Below are positions 8,932 through 17,864 of a DNA stretch of 64,000 nt, piece by piece. Source of the stretch: Granulicella aggregans (GTDB lineage Bacteria; Acidobacteriota; Terriglobia; Terriglobales; Acidobacteriaceae); the NCBI RefSeq assembly GCF_014203275.1, contig NZ_JACHIP010000002.1:1116001-1180000 (forward strand), given 5' to 3'. Within the stretch, counting starts at the first letter, position 1. Each line of letters starts with the position of its first letter. The position numbers and the translations under genes are program-made. The notes under the pieces are model-generated. The model had not been told where the DNA came from and made no database searches. It saw only the letters and a program-made list of their open reading frames with translations.

Positions 8932-10650
8932 CTAGCCCGCGACAACGCGGTTCCGCCCCAGGTCCTTGGCCCGGTAAAGAGCCATATCCGCCTGCCCGAT
9001 CAGGTCCGCCGCTCTCCCCTGCCCCGCCGCAGTGGATGCCGAAACCCCGATGCTCACCGTCTGATATCCGATCTGCGTCGACGGATGCGGCAGCTGCATC
9101 TCGACCACCGCCGTCCGTATCTGTTCTGCGATCGCCCGCCCTTGCTGCAGACCGGTCCCTGGCAGAATCACCGCAAACTCCTCCCCGCCAAAGCGTGAGA
9201 CAAACGCATCAGATAGCGTCGCCGCTCCGCTGATCGCCTCCGCCACCGCCTGCAGGCACTCGTCGCCCATCATGTGTCCGTAGTGGTCGTTGTACCTCTT
9301 GAACAGGTCCGCATCGATCAGCAGCAGGGCAATCTCCTGCTCGCTCTGCATCTCCTCGCTCAGCCGCTGATTGAAAGCCCTCCGGTTCGCCAGCCCTGTA
9401 AGCTCATCGAGCGTAGCCAGGCTGCGATATCGCGCCTCGCTCGCCTCCAGGCACAACTGCAGCGCAGCCCGCTCTTCCAGCAGCGCCGCCACCGGAAACA
9501 GCGTGAAGATCGCAACCGCCAGGAAGATCTGGTCCACCACGATGCGGTGCAGCATCGCGTGCTCACCCGTGATCAACATCAGCGGCCCATGCCCCTTCAC
9601 CGTCATCCCGATAGACAGCAACGCCACCACGAAGATCGTTGTCACCGTCCCCGGGAAACCCAGCTTGAAGACAATCAGCATCAACGCCGGAAACAGGAAG
9701 AAGATCAGCGGATCTCCATTGTGCGAAAACACCAGCAGCGTTGCCGCCGCCGGAACCAGCAACAGCAGCAGCGTGTTCGCCAGCCGCGCCGGATGCAGGA
9801 TCGAAAAGAAGTCCTCGCGCTGCAGCATGAAGGTCAGCGGAGCCATCAACGCCATCCCCAGCATGTCGCCCAGGTACCACGTGCGGAACAGTTGCAGCCA
9901 CGGCCCCGCATCCTGCCACAGCATCGTCCAGGTCGCGCCCATCGCGCTCGTCAGCGCCGCGGCACACACCACGGAAACCCCAAGAAATCCCAGCAAAGGC
10001 CGCCGCCGCGACAGGTTGAAGGGATGCCCGAAGATCCGCGTCAGCACCACGCACGAAGTGATCACCTCGAACGAGTTCGCCACCGACACGCCCAGCGCCA
10101 GCCAGAACCCATCGCCCCAGAAGACATCGGCCGAAGTATCCGCGATCAACCCCACGGCAAAATAAGCCAGCCACCTCTTACGCGGCTGCGTGATCACCAG
10201 CCCAAACAAGATCCCGTTACTCAGCCAGATCGTCGCCACGCCACCCGACTGCCGCGACAACGCGATCCCAAGCCACGAACACACCGTCAACACAACCAGC
10301 ACGACACCGAGCCGCGTCAGCGATCTCAGGTCCCACGAACTCCGGCTCCACGAAGTGCGAAATTGGAAGGAGTCCTTCATGAAGCCGGACACAAGTCCGC
10401 TGATTGAAAAGGCCGCTCCCCCATCCATTGACTCTTCGGCGCCCTTATCGGGCCGATGCTCAGCGTGATAAGTCACGTCATCGCGGTTGGCATCGGCATC
10501 CACCGATGCTCCCGTCCTCTTCCCAGACTTGTTCCCAGACTCGTCCCCAGATTCGAACATGCTCTCCTGGCACTTCGGGCCGTCCCACACAGGCGCGCCG
10601 CGTGCTCTCGATCGATAACGCTTCATCCTAACCGAGGTCCAGCCCCACAT
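8932..10650 (-). CDS. MASE1-domain diguanylate cyclase (GGEEF)
   Basis: Makes the second messenger c-di-GMP from two GTP. The first 100 residues are polar and low-complexity, and the true start could be one of several internal Met codons. Residues about 115-370 form a multi-spanning MASE1-type sensor (ATIWLSNGILFGLVITQPRKRW). The GGDEF domain covers about 410-572 with the signature GGEEF at 488-492 and the substrate-loop motif DxDxFKxxND as DADLFKRYND. The position where an RxxD inhibitory site would lie reads LSDA, so product inhibition at the primary I-site is probably absent. It is followed at 404 bp by the giant surface protein gene on the same strand, but that gene has its own promoter candidate. 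Confidence 0.9.
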   Translation of the reverse strand: MWGWTSVRMKRYRSRARGAPVWDGPKCQESMFESGDESGNKSGKRTGASVDADANRDDVTYHAEHRPDKGAEESMDGGAAFSISGLVSGFMKDSFQFRTSWSRSSWDLRSLTRLGVVLVVLTVCSWLGIALSRQSGGVATIWLSNGILFGLVITQPRKRWLAYFAVGLIADTSADVFWGDGFWLALGVSVANSFEVITSCVVLTRIFGHPFNLSRRRPLLGFLGVSVVCAAALTSAMGATWTMLWQDAGPWLQLFRTWYLGDMLGMALMAPLTFMLQREDFFSILHPARLANTLLLLLVPAAATLLVFSHNGDPLIFFLFPALMLIVFKLGFPGTVTTIFVVALLSIGMTVKGHGPLMLITGEHAMLHRIVVDQIFLAVAIFTLFPVAALLEERAALQLCLEASEARYRSLATLDELTGLANRRAFNQRLSEEMQSEQEIALLLIDADLFKRYNDHYGHMMGDECLQAVAEAISGAATLSDAFVSRFGGEEFAVILPGTGLQQGRAIAEQIRTAVVEMQLPHPSTQIGYQTVSIGVSASTAAGQGRAADLIGQADMALYRAKDLGRNRVVAG

Positions 10651-10878
10651 TCAGAACTTCACGGATTCCCGCCAAATCCTATTCTCCTGACGACTCACGC
10701 CCCGTCTTGGAAACAATTTACACGGTCTAGACGCAGCCATTGACGGGATGACTTGAACGGGCAAAAGGATCACGAATAGAGCCGTCGGACACCGGAATTC
10801 GGCGAGCCCGATGGTACGCTGATCCCGAGCCCATCAATCAGGAGCATCGCTCCTATCCGGCTCCGAAGAGAACTCACC

Positions 10879-12051
10879 TTGGCACTCGACCCTCGACCGG
10901 AGCCTTCACCCGGCAATCTCCGCGAAGCCCCCGCAACCTCGCTGCTCTATCTCCTCTTCGCCTCCACCGGCGCGGCCATCGTCATCCCCGGCACGCTTCT
11001 CTCGAGCCTGCTCCTTCGCTGGTCCCTCAACGACGCCCAGGCCGGCCTCCTCTTCTTCTGCTTCTTCGTAGGCTCAAGCGCTGGAGCTCTGCTCTCCCGA
11101 GGCCGCCTCGCCTGGTCCATCGTGCGCGGCACCGTTCTCACCGCTGCAGGCATCGCTCTGCTCTCAGCCGCATCCCGCCTCGGAGCCTTCGCCGCCATGC
11201 TCCTCTTCGGCGTTGGCCTTGGCATCGCCATGACCTCCATCAGCCTCTTCCAATCCCGCCGTCGCCCCAACATCCGCGTAGCCGAGATGACCCGCCTAAA
11301 CCTGATATGGGCCGTAGGAGCGGTCTCCGGCCCAGCCATGCTGCTCCACGGCGTAGCCCGCTGGAACCTCAACGCAGTCCTCTGGGCAGCAGCCGCCGAG
11401 TTCCTCCTCTGCGGCGTCATCGCAACCATCGTCCTTCCTTCCAGCGAGCCGCAAAGACCCGACGCCACACTACCTATGGAGCAGATGAGCATCCGCGACG
11501 CCCCGTGGAAGCTCCTCGCCATGGTCCCCCTCGCCACTGGCCTCGAGGCAGGCATCGGAGCGTGGCTCGCAGCCTACTCCCGCCGCGAAGGCATGCTTCT
11601 CGCCGCGACCATCAGCACCGTCACCTGCTTCTGGCTTGGCCTGCTCCTCAGCCGCCTCGTCCAATCCATCCCCGGCTTCGCCGCGAAGTTCCAGCGCCAC
11701 ACCCTCCGCCTCTCGCCCATCCTGATGATCGCCGGCACCGCCCTGCTCCTCGCCTTTGCGCACATCCAGCTAGCCGTCGCCGCCGGAGCCCTCCTCGCCG
11801 GCCTCGGCGTAGGCCCGCTCTATCCCCTGATCCTCGGCCTCGTCCTCGATCGCGGAGAAGCCCGCAATCTCGTCTTCCTCGCCGGAGGAATCGGCTCCTC
11901 CACCCTGCCCCTGCTCACCGGCATCGTCTCCGATCGCACCGGGTCACTCACCATCGGACTAACAATTCCGCTGGTGGCATCCATCGCCATGGCCCTCCTC
12001 GCCATCGACGCCACACGAGTAAGACTTAGCGAAGCGTCCCCCAAGCGATAG
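10879..12051 (+). CDS. MFS transporter, 390 aa
   Basis: TTG start preceded by GAAGAG at suitable spacing. The protein is almost entirely hydrophobic with about 12 predicted membrane spans, and has the length of a 12-helix major facilitator. The loop after helix 2 (SRGRLAW) is a weak version of the MFS motif A. The substrate cannot be inferred; small-sugar or fucose-permease-like carriers have this general look. Transcribed divergently from the diguanylate cyclase. No operon partner downstream; the next 325 bp hold only palindromic repeats. Confidence 0.8.
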   Translation: MALDPRPEPSPGNLREAPATSLLYLLFASTGAAIVIPGTLLSSLLLRWSLNDAQAGLLFFCFFVGSSAGALLSRGRLAWSIVRGTVLTAAGIALLSAASRLGAFAAMLLFGVGLGIAMTSISLFQSRRRPNIRVAEMTRLNLIWAVGAVSGPAMLLHGVARWNLNAVLWAAAAEFLLCGVIATIVLPSSEPQRPDATLPMEQMSIRDAPWKLLAMVPLATGLEAGIGAWLAAYSRREGMLLAATISTVTCFWLGLLLSRLVQSIPGFAAKFQRHTLRLSPILMIAGTALLLAFAHIQLAVAAGALLAGLGVGPLYPLILGLVLDRGEARNLVFLAGGIGSSTLPLLTGIVSDRTGSLTIGLTIPLVASIAMALLAIDATRVRLSEASPKR

Positions 12052-12114
12052 AAACGTCATCTCGACCAAGCATCTTGGCAACGCTAGGCACGAACCATTT
12101 ACGCAACAGGGGCC

Positions 12115-12175
12115 GTCATCTCGACCGAAGCCGTGCAGTCTCATGGCACGGCGCAGCGGAGAGCCCCCCGCATTT
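12115..12175. repeat. palindromic intergenic repeat, family C
   Basis: Begins GTCATCTCGACCGAAGC and ends GGAGAGCCCCCCGCAT, with an internal inverted repeat GCCGTGC/GCACGGC. Same family at 24.7, 27.3, 52.6, 55.7, 59.5 and 60.4 kb. A partial copy starts at about 12056. Confidence 0.75.
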
Positions 12176-12188
12176 GGCCTTTGCCTCT

Positions 12189-12256
12189 GTTTCCAGCCGT
12201 CACCCTGAGCAGAGGCGCTTGCAGCTTTATCGCAAGCGTCGTAGTCGAAGGACCCC
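12189..12256. repeat. palindromic intergenic repeat, family D
   Basis: Begins GTCACCCTGAGC and ends GTCGAAGGACCCC, with inverted arms GCTTGC/GCAAGC. Related copies lie at 16107 (inside mutS2) and 33562. Confidence 0.7.
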
Positions 12257-12376
12257 GAGCAAGTCCGGTCGACCAACGCGTCTGCCGGCTTTCAGCCACC
12301 CGAATTCGGGCCAGGGTCAACATGACTCGACCCCCGAGTATGTACAGAGCCGTCTCCCCAATTCTGGCGCTCCCCC

Positions 12377-13633
12377 TTACACCATCTCAAACTCCGCCCT
12401 CGCCCTAGCCTCCATCCCCTTAGCCTCCGCAATCTCCGCTTGAAACTCCACCCCACTCCTCACCCCGTCAAACGCCGAATCCCTCTCCAGCGTCTCCGAA
12501 CTCCAGAATCCCTCCCTCCGCGCCCGGCCTATCAACTCCACCGCCGAAGCCGCCTCGTTCAACATCCCGCAATGCCGCGCAAAGTAAAACACTCCCTCCG
12601 GTTCGTAAACGGACCTCGCCCGCTCCACCAACCTCAAGGCATCCTCGCGCCTACCCTCCAGCACTGCCAGCAGCGACCCCATCAGCGCAGACATCCACGG
12701 CCCCAGTTCCGGCTGTTCCGCAATCCTTACCCGCAGCAGCGTCAATCCACGCTCCCTCTGCCCCATCGCCACCCACGCCGCCACGTCGAGATAGTATTGC
12801 TTCCCCACATAGTGCTCAAAGACGCTCGCATAATCGCACTGCAGAAACACCGTGTGCGCCACGCTCGTCTTCACTGTCGGATCAAGCGCCTTCGCCTTCC
12901 GATGCGCCGCCACCGACTCCTCCAGCATCCCGCAGCAACGCAACACCTGCACCAGCCCCGCCAGCGTCTCCGCATCCTCTCCACGCGTCTTGATCCGCGC
13001 CGCCAGCCGGTTCATCGCCTGCATCCCCTGGCCGGTGTCCACCTGCAACTGCGTATAAAAGTTATGCGCGCAAGCCGAGTCAGGATCGATCGCAAACGCC
13101 CGCTGAAACGCGGCCACCGCCACATTCGGCGTCAGCGGCCTGTCGCCCTTGAACTTCTCCAGCACCCGGCTCGCCCGCCCCAGCCACGCCCATCCCTTTG
13201 CAAACTGCGGATCGGCCGCAACGCAGATCATGAACAGATCCCTCGCCCGCTGTATCGACTCCAGCGACCGCTCCGCCATCAACTCCTTCCCGCGCACGAA
13301 GCTCTCATACGCCGCCTGATCGATCCCCGCCTCACCCGCAACCGGCAGCGTAAACCGATAGCCAAACTTCGCCACCGTCTGCACCGCCTCTTTGCCGAGC
13401 AGCTTCCGCAGATCCACAACGATGTTCGTGAGGTTCGCTTCGGTCACATAAACGCCCGGCCAAAGCGTCCTTAGAAACTCTTCTTTCGCGACAAGCTCGC
13501 CACGCTTCCGCACCAGCAGGCACAGAGCATCGAACGTCTTCGGCGGCAGCGCAACGCTCACTCCAGCCAGCGAGAGCCGCCGCCCACCCGGCGACAACGC
13601 AAACTCAGCGAACCGATAGACGCTCTCGTCCAT
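12377..13633 (-). CDS. winged-helix (OmpR/PhoB-type) regulator with TPR repeats
   Basis: Residues 5-100 are a Trans_reg_C winged helix (FDALCLLVRKRGELVAKEEF, then VTEANLTNIVVDLRKLLG and TVAKFGYRF), the DNA-binding module of ToxR/CadC and OmpR proteins. Residues about 120-410 consist of helical TPR-like repeats; there is no receiver domain and no membrane segment, so it is probably a cytoplasmic one-component regulator. Divergent from the SnoaL-like gene across 120 bp, which makes that gene a possible target (inference only). Domain assignment is firm; the signal sensed is unknown. Confidence 0.82.
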   Translation of the reverse strand: MDESVYRFAEFALSPGGRRLSLAGVSVALPPKTFDALCLLVRKRGELVAKEEFLRTLWPGVYVTEANLTNIVVDLRKLLGKEAVQTVAKFGYRFTLPVAGEAGIDQAAYESFVRGKELMAERSLESIQRARDLFMICVAADPQFAKGWAWLGRASRVLEKFKGDRPLTPNVAVAAFQRAFAIDPDSACAHNFYTQLQVDTGQGMQAMNRLAARIKTRGEDAETLAGLVQVLRCCGMLEESVAAHRKAKALDPTVKTSVAHTVFLQCDYASVFEHYVGKQYYLDVAAWVAMGQRERGLTLLRVRIAEQPELGPWMSALMGSLLAVLEGRREDALRLVERARSVYEPEGVFYFARHCGMLNEAASAVELIGRARREGFWSSETLERDSAFDGVRSGVEFQAEIAEAKGMEARARAEFEMV

Positions 13634-13753
13634 AGCTTCAAGATCCCTGGCTTTGATTTCCCTTTGAATTTCCCCACAACTTTAGTGGACTTCAATTGCT
13701 CCCGCCAGCGCTAATCTTCTCCCGCACCCGAAATTCACCTCTCAGGAGACGCC

Positions 13754-14125
13754 ATGTCCACCGCCACCCTCACCAGCAAGCAGGTCGTCGAAGATTACTT
13801 CAAAGCCTTCAGCGGCAAGCCCAAGACCGCAGCCCTCATCGACCAATGGGTCGACGACCCCGCTCTCAAGCAGCACATCCTGGACACCGAAGCCAGCTTC
13901 CCGAACTACGAGCTGGTCATCCACCAGATCGTCTCCGAAGGCGACCTCGTCGCCATCAACGCCACCCTCGAAGCCGCCCACCACGGCACCTTCGCCGGCA
14001 TCCCGCCCACCGGCAAGCACGTCTCAGTCGGCGCCATGGTTTTCTACCAAGTCAGCAACGGCCGCATCGCCAAATTCTGGATGCAGGTCGACATGATGGG
14101 CGGCCTCGCCCAGCTCAAAGCTTGA
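13754..14125 (+). CDS. SnoaL-like/ester cyclase family protein
   Basis: 123 residues, the usual length for a single NTF2-fold SnoaL-like domain. Start fixed by AGGAG six bases before the ATG. Typical features are the N-terminal helix VEDYFKAF, the central stretch VAINATLEAAHHGTF(AGIPPTG)K and the closing strand GRIAKFWMQVDMMGGLAQL. Such proteins include polyketide cyclases and many uncharacterised small-molecule binding proteins; the reaction cannot be told from sequence. It stands alone and is divergent from the winged-helix regulator. Confidence 0.8.
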   Translation: MSTATLTSKQVVEDYFKAFSGKPKTAALIDQWVDDPALKQHILDTEASFPNYELVIHQIVSEGDLVAINATLEAAHHGTFAGIPPTGKHVSVGAMVFYQVSNGRIAKFWMQVDMMGGLAQLKA

Positions 14126-14141
14126 GCGATCCCCTGAGTGC

Positions 14142-14180
14142 GGGTGCCCCACCCATGGCTCGCCTTTGGCCATGGGTGGG
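14142..14180. repeat. palindromic repeat, family A (copy 1)
   Basis: GGGTGCC followed by inverted arms CCCACCCATGGC and GCCATGGGTGGG around a short CTCGCCTTTG loop. The commonest repeat in the window, with 14 copies. Confidence 0.9.
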
Positions 14181-14217
14181 ATCTCATAACCATCCCCGTC
14201 ACAGGCGCGCGACGCTC

Positions 14218-14760
14218 CTACCCTCGATCCGCGATCCTCTCCCATTCCATCCCTGCCTGCCGCGGAGCCAGCACCCAAAGCGTATAGATCCCCAGCGCCG
14301 TCCCCAGTGGAAACTTGAACAGGGCCAGCACTCCGGCAATGATCGCCAGCGTCCGCCCCCACGGCTTCCGGTTCAACAGACTCCATCCCGTGAACGCCGC
14401 AAGTCCGGCGTAGACGAGCGTCGTGAATGCAAGCACCGGTAGTAGCGCGCCCCAAAACCCATGCGGCGCGATCCAGTCATTGCCAAAGTGCCGACCCCAT
14501 CCATTCCCCACAAACGACCGGACAAAGATCAGCCCGAAGAGTCCCGAAACCACGCGATACGCGCCAAACACGCACCACAGAACACCCAAAGGCTGCAGGT
14601 TGCGTAACAGCCACACACGCGGGGGATCAGGAATCCCGTAGTGCCCCGCAACCGGAGGCGGAGGCACACCATATGGCGACGCACTCACAACTGCCGCCCC
14701 ACATCTCGCACAAAAATTCACGCCCTCAACCGCAGGAGTTCCACACGCCGGACAAACCAT
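14218..14760 (-). CDS. zinc-ribbon membrane protein, 180 aa
   Basis: ATG at 14760 has GGAGG six bases upstream, so an in-frame extension to 14994 is rejected. The N-terminus MVCPACGTPAVEG with CARCG is a zinc-ribbon (two CxxC knuckles), then a Pro/Gly linker, then about three to four hydrophobic helices (LWCVFGAYRVVSGLFGLIF, FWGALLPVLAFTTLVYAGLAAF, TLAIIAGVLALF). It resembles small zinc-ribbon-tagged inner-membrane proteins common in Acidobacteriota. Function unknown. Stands alone between repeats. Confidence 0.75.
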   Translation of the reverse strand: MVCPACGTPAVEGVNFCARCGAAVVSASPYGVPPPPVAGHYGIPDPPRVWLLRNLQPLGVLWCVFGAYRVVSGLFGLIFVRSFVGNGWGRHFGNDWIAPHGFWGALLPVLAFTTLVYAGLAAFTGWSLLNRKPWGRTLAIIAGVLALFKFPLGTALGIYTLWVLAPRQAGMEWERIADRG

Positions 14761-14916
14761 CGCAAACCTCCAACTCACGCCCTCGAAACCATGCCCATCC
14801 AGGAACATGAAGCACGAGCACCGACTTTCAATACGCGCCATCTTACTCCCGGGTTCAATCCACACCCGCCCAAAGGACTTCGATAAACCACGACGGCCGG
14901 GTGGCGAAGACCCTTG

Positions 14917-14952
14917 TGTCCCATTCATCGCGGTCTCATCGCGATGAGTGGG
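14917..14952. repeat. palindromic repeat, family B
   Basis: TGTCCCATTCATCGC and GCGATGAGTGGG arms around GGTCTCATC. Family B is a sibling of family A with a different stem. Confidence 0.8.
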
Positions 14953-14989
14953 TCTCGCCACGAACCGACCCACTACGATAGAAGACCGC

Positions 14990-15022
14990 TCCATTCATCG
15001 CGCTCCTGACTTTAGCGATGGG
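14990..15022. repeat. palindromic repeat, family B (diverged)
   Basis: Second, degenerate family B copy (CCATTCATCGC and GCGATGGG arms), 38 bp from the previous one. Confidence 0.55.
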
Positions 15023-15043
15023 TTCGACATAACCACAACAACC

Positions 15044-15082
15044 GGGTGCCCCATCCATGGCTCGCCTTTGGCCATGGGTGGG
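15044..15082. repeat. palindromic repeat, family A (copy 2)
   Basis: Arms CCATCCATGGC and GCCATGGGTGGG. An open frame through this copy extends the mutS2 frame upstream, but it is probably not translated. Confidence 0.85.
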
Positions 15083-15131
15083 ACGTAAAACGCCGCACCA
15101 CCCTACCCTTCGAACCCGCTACCATAGACCT

Positions 15132-17855
15132 GTGCCACAGCCGTCCCTCATCCCCGTCATCCCTGCTCCGCTCACAGAGACCAGCGCCATCGCCCTCGAG
15201 TGGCCGCGCCTCCGCAAGCACATCGCCACCCGCACCACCTCGCCGCTAGGCCGGGCCTGGGTCACAGGGCTGGAACCCTCTTCGGACTTATCGTGGATTG
15301 AAACCCAGCACCAGCGCACCTCCGAACTCCGCGCCATGCTCGCCGCCGGCGGCACCTTCGATTTCAACGGCCTCTTCGACCCCACCACCCAGCTCGACAA
15401 GGCCCGCATCGAAGGCGCCGCCCTTGAATCCCTCGAGATCCTCAACCTCCTCAACGTAGCCGAGCGCGTAGCCGCCTGGCGCAATCTCTTCACCTCCGCC
15501 GAAGCCACCCGAGCCAACGGCCTCGCCAGCGCGACCAGCATCGCCGCCCTCACCGCCCCGCTCCTCGATCACGACCTGGCCAACCTCCTCCGCGCCTTAC
15601 GCGGAAAGATCGAACCCGACGGCTCCCTCTCCGACGACGCCAGCCCCGAACTCCGCCGCATCCGCCGCGCCATGGAGCGCCAGCACCGCGCCATTGAAGA
15701 CTCTCTCCGCCGCTCTTTACGCTCCCTCGCAAGCGAGGGGTCCGCGCAGGACGAACTCATCACCATCCGCGGCGACCGCTTCGTCATCCCCGTCAAAGCC
15801 GAGTTCCGCCGCCGCGTCCCCGGCGTCATCCACGGAGCCTCATCCTCCGGCCAGACCGTCTTCGTCGAACCCCTCGAAACCATCGAGCAAAACAACGAAC
15901 TCGTCCGCCTCCTCGACGAGGAGCAATCCGAGATCCACCGCATCCTCGTCGCCATGACCCGCGCCCTCGGCGAAAACGCGACAGCCCTCCACCTGGGCAC
16001 CGCCATCCTCGCCGAAGTCGAATCCCACATAGCCCGAGCCCGCTTCGCCAACGACCTCAACTGCACCCGCCCCAAGTTCACTGTTGGCACGGACGTGAAT
16101 AATGCCGTCATCCTGAGCGAAGTCCGTCGCGCACCTGCGACGGACGGAGTCGAAGGACCCGCCACCCCGCCTCAATCTCCACAACCGCTCCAAGCTTCCA
16201 GCCACGAAACCCGGGTGCCCCATCTTCGCGACGGCTCTATCGTCGCTAAGGTGGGCATTCGTGCGAAGCACGAACCGCTCTCCTCAAACGACCCCCAAAT
16301 CTCCCTAACCAACGCCCGTCACCCGCTCCTCGAACTCCGCATGCGCGCATCAGCCCGCGAAGAAGGCACCGCCGCGCTCACCCCCATCCCCCTCACCATC
16401 GCCCTCCCCGCAGAAGCCCGCCAGCTCATCATCAGCGGCCCCAACACCGGCGGCAAAACAGTCACCCTAAAAACCACCGGCCTCCTGGCCCTGATGGCCC
16501 AGGCCGGCATCCCCGTCCCCGCCGAAGAAGCCATCCTACCTCTCTTCCACTCCATCTACGCCGACATCGGCGACGCCCAGTCCATCGAGCGCAATCTCTC
16601 CAGCTTCTCCGCCCACGTAGTCAACCTCGACCGCATCAGCCGCCTCGCCGACGCGAACTCACTCGTCCTTCTAGACGAACTAGGGTCCGCCACCGACCCC
16701 GAAGAAGGCGCAGCCCTCGCCGTAGCCGTGGCCTCTCACTTCCTCGCGACAAATTCCTGGACCTGCATCACCACCCACCTCACCTCGCTCAAGGTCTATG
16801 CCGCCAACCACGCCGGTGTCCTCAACGCCGCTGTCGGCTTCGACCAGGCCACCCTCTCGCCCACCTACCAGCTCCGTCTCGGCGTCCCCGGAGCCTCCGC
16901 CGGCCTTAACATCGCCGCCCGCCTCGGCATGAGCGAAGCCATCATGCAGGTCGCCCGCGAGCAGATGACCACCCAGACCGCCGACATCGGTGCCTTCCTA
17001 GACCAGCTCCACGATCAACTCCGCGAGGCAGAGAGCGAGCGTGCGTCCCTGCACGCTAAGGAAGAAGAACTCCGCAAAGAGAAAATCCGTTTAGACATCG
17101 AAGGCCGCGCCGAACAAAAGGCCCGCATCCGCGAGCTCGAACAGAAGCTCGAAACCCTCATGCAGGACTTCGCCACCCAGATCAAGGACACCGTCAAAGC
17201 CATCGACGACAAGGCCCTCGCACAAAAGATCTCCCGCGACGCCGACCTCCGCCTCGCCCGCGCGAAGCGCGAATTTTCGGACCAATTCAGAGGCACCATC
17301 GTCGCCCACAACACCGGAGCCGACAAGCATCCCGACCGCGCCTCCAACGCAAAGTCCCCGCTCCAGCAAGCCCCACGCGCCATCAAGCCCGGCGACCTCG
17401 TCACCCTCAAATCTCTCGGCCGTCAGGCCCGCGTAGAACGCGTGATCGACGCAAAGAACTACGAAGTCTCCATCGGCCCCATGAAGATGCGCGCAAGCAG
17501 CGACGACATCACCGACGTAGTCACCGTCCAGGCCATCACGCCCTTGCAAGCCGCCCGCAAGCGTGGAGGCGTCACCATCTCCACCGCCACCAGCAGCGAC
17601 TCCGACTACATGAGCTCCGAGATCAACGTCATCGGCCGCACCGCCGACGAAGCCGAGACCGAAGTAGAACGCTTCCTCGACCGCGCCTTCCTCGCCGGCC
17701 TCCCCCGGATCCGCATCGTCCACGGCACCGGCATGGGCGTCCTCCGCCGGACCTTACGCGAGTATCTGCGCTCGCATCCACACGTAACCACTGTCACCGA
17801 GCCCGCACAAAACGAAGGCGGACAGGGAGCCACGGTAGTCGAACTCCGCCAATAG
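15132..17855 (+). CDS. mutS2: endonuclease MutS2 with in-frame repeat insertion
   Basis: MutS2 family ATPase-nuclease acting in recombination control and rescue of collided ribosomes. GTG at 15132 is chosen because the longer frame begins inside a palindromic repeat. Walker A GPNTGGKT lies at about residue 436, Walker B LVLLDELGSATDPEE at about 511, a charged coiled coil at about 620-700, and a C-terminal Smr nuclease domain at about 827-906 with HGTGMGVLRRTL. At about 907 residues it is over 100 longer than usual. Some 60 of these (residues 326-384) are translated palindromic repeats placed between the lever/clamp region (FANDLNCTRPKF) and the start of the ATPase core (NARHPLLELRM). The motifs are intact, so the protein is probably functional. 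The downstream gene is convergent, 9 bp away. Confidence 0.93.
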   Translation: MPQPSLIPVIPAPLTETSAIALEWPRLRKHIATRTTSPLGRAWVTGLEPSSDLSWIETQHQRTSELRAMLAAGGTFDFNGLFDPTTQLDKARIEGAALESLEILNLLNVAERVAAWRNLFTSAEATRANGLASATSIAALTAPLLDHDLANLLRALRGKIEPDGSLSDDASPELRRIRRAMERQHRAIEDSLRRSLRSLASEGSAQDELITIRGDRFVIPVKAEFRRRVPGVIHGASSSGQTVFVEPLETIEQNNELVRLLDEEQSEIHRILVAMTRALGENATALHLGTAILAEVESHIARARFANDLNCTRPKFTVGTDVNNAVILSEVRRAPATDGVEGPATPPQSPQPLQASSHETRVPHLRDGSIVAKVGIRAKHEPLSSNDPQISLTNARHPLLELRMRASAREEGTAALTPIPLTIALPAEARQLIISGPNTGGKTVTLKTTGLLALMAQAGIPVPAEEAILPLFHSIYADIGDAQSIERNLSSFSAHVVNLDRISRLADANSLVLLDELGSATDPEEGAALAVAVASHFLATNSWTCITTHLTSLKVYAANHAGVLNAAVGFDQATLSPTYQLRLGVPGASAGLNIAARLGMSEAIMQVAREQMTTQTADIGAFLDQLHDQLREAESERASLHAKEEELRKEKIRLDIEGRAEQKARIRELEQKLETLMQDFATQIKDTVKAIDDKALAQKISRDADLRLARAKREFSDQFRGTIVAHNTGADKHPDRASNAKSPLQQAPRAIKPGDLVTLKSLGRQARVERVIDAKNYEVSIGPMKMRASSDDITDVVTVQAITPLQAARKRGGVTISTATSSDSDYMSSEINVIGRTADEAETEVERFLDRAFLAGLPRIRIVHGTGMGVLRRTLREYLRSHPHVTTVTEPAQNEGGQGATVVELRQ
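16107..16160. repeat. family D palindromic repeat inside mutS2
   Basis: Starts GTCATCCTGAGCGAAG and ends GTCGAAGGACCC, with a perfect 9-bp hairpin GTCCGTCGC/GCGACGGAC. It is 54 bp, a multiple of three, and read as VILSEVRRAPATDGVEGP. Compare the intergenic copy at 33562-33617. Confidence 0.85.
16211..16281. repeat. family E palindromic repeat inside mutS2
   Basis: Starts CGGGTGCCCCATCTTCGCGAC, continues CGTCGCTAAGGTGGGCATTC and ends GAAGCACGAACCGCTCT. The intergenic copy at 33471-33541 differs at only a few positions. Confidence 0.88.
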
Positions 17856-17864
17856 GGCCAGCCC

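Noticed and set aside
9274..10407. Long plus-strand frame opposite the first diguanylate cyclase, and many similar frames elsewhere
   Set aside because: GC-rich antisense shadows: Arg/His/Pro-rich translations with no domain, while the opposite strand has clear motifs.
15057..15131. Upstream extension of MutS2 beginning MARLWPWVG
   Set aside because: Encoded by a family A palindromic repeat and followed by non-conserved sequence; GTG 15132 precedes the recognisable N-terminus.
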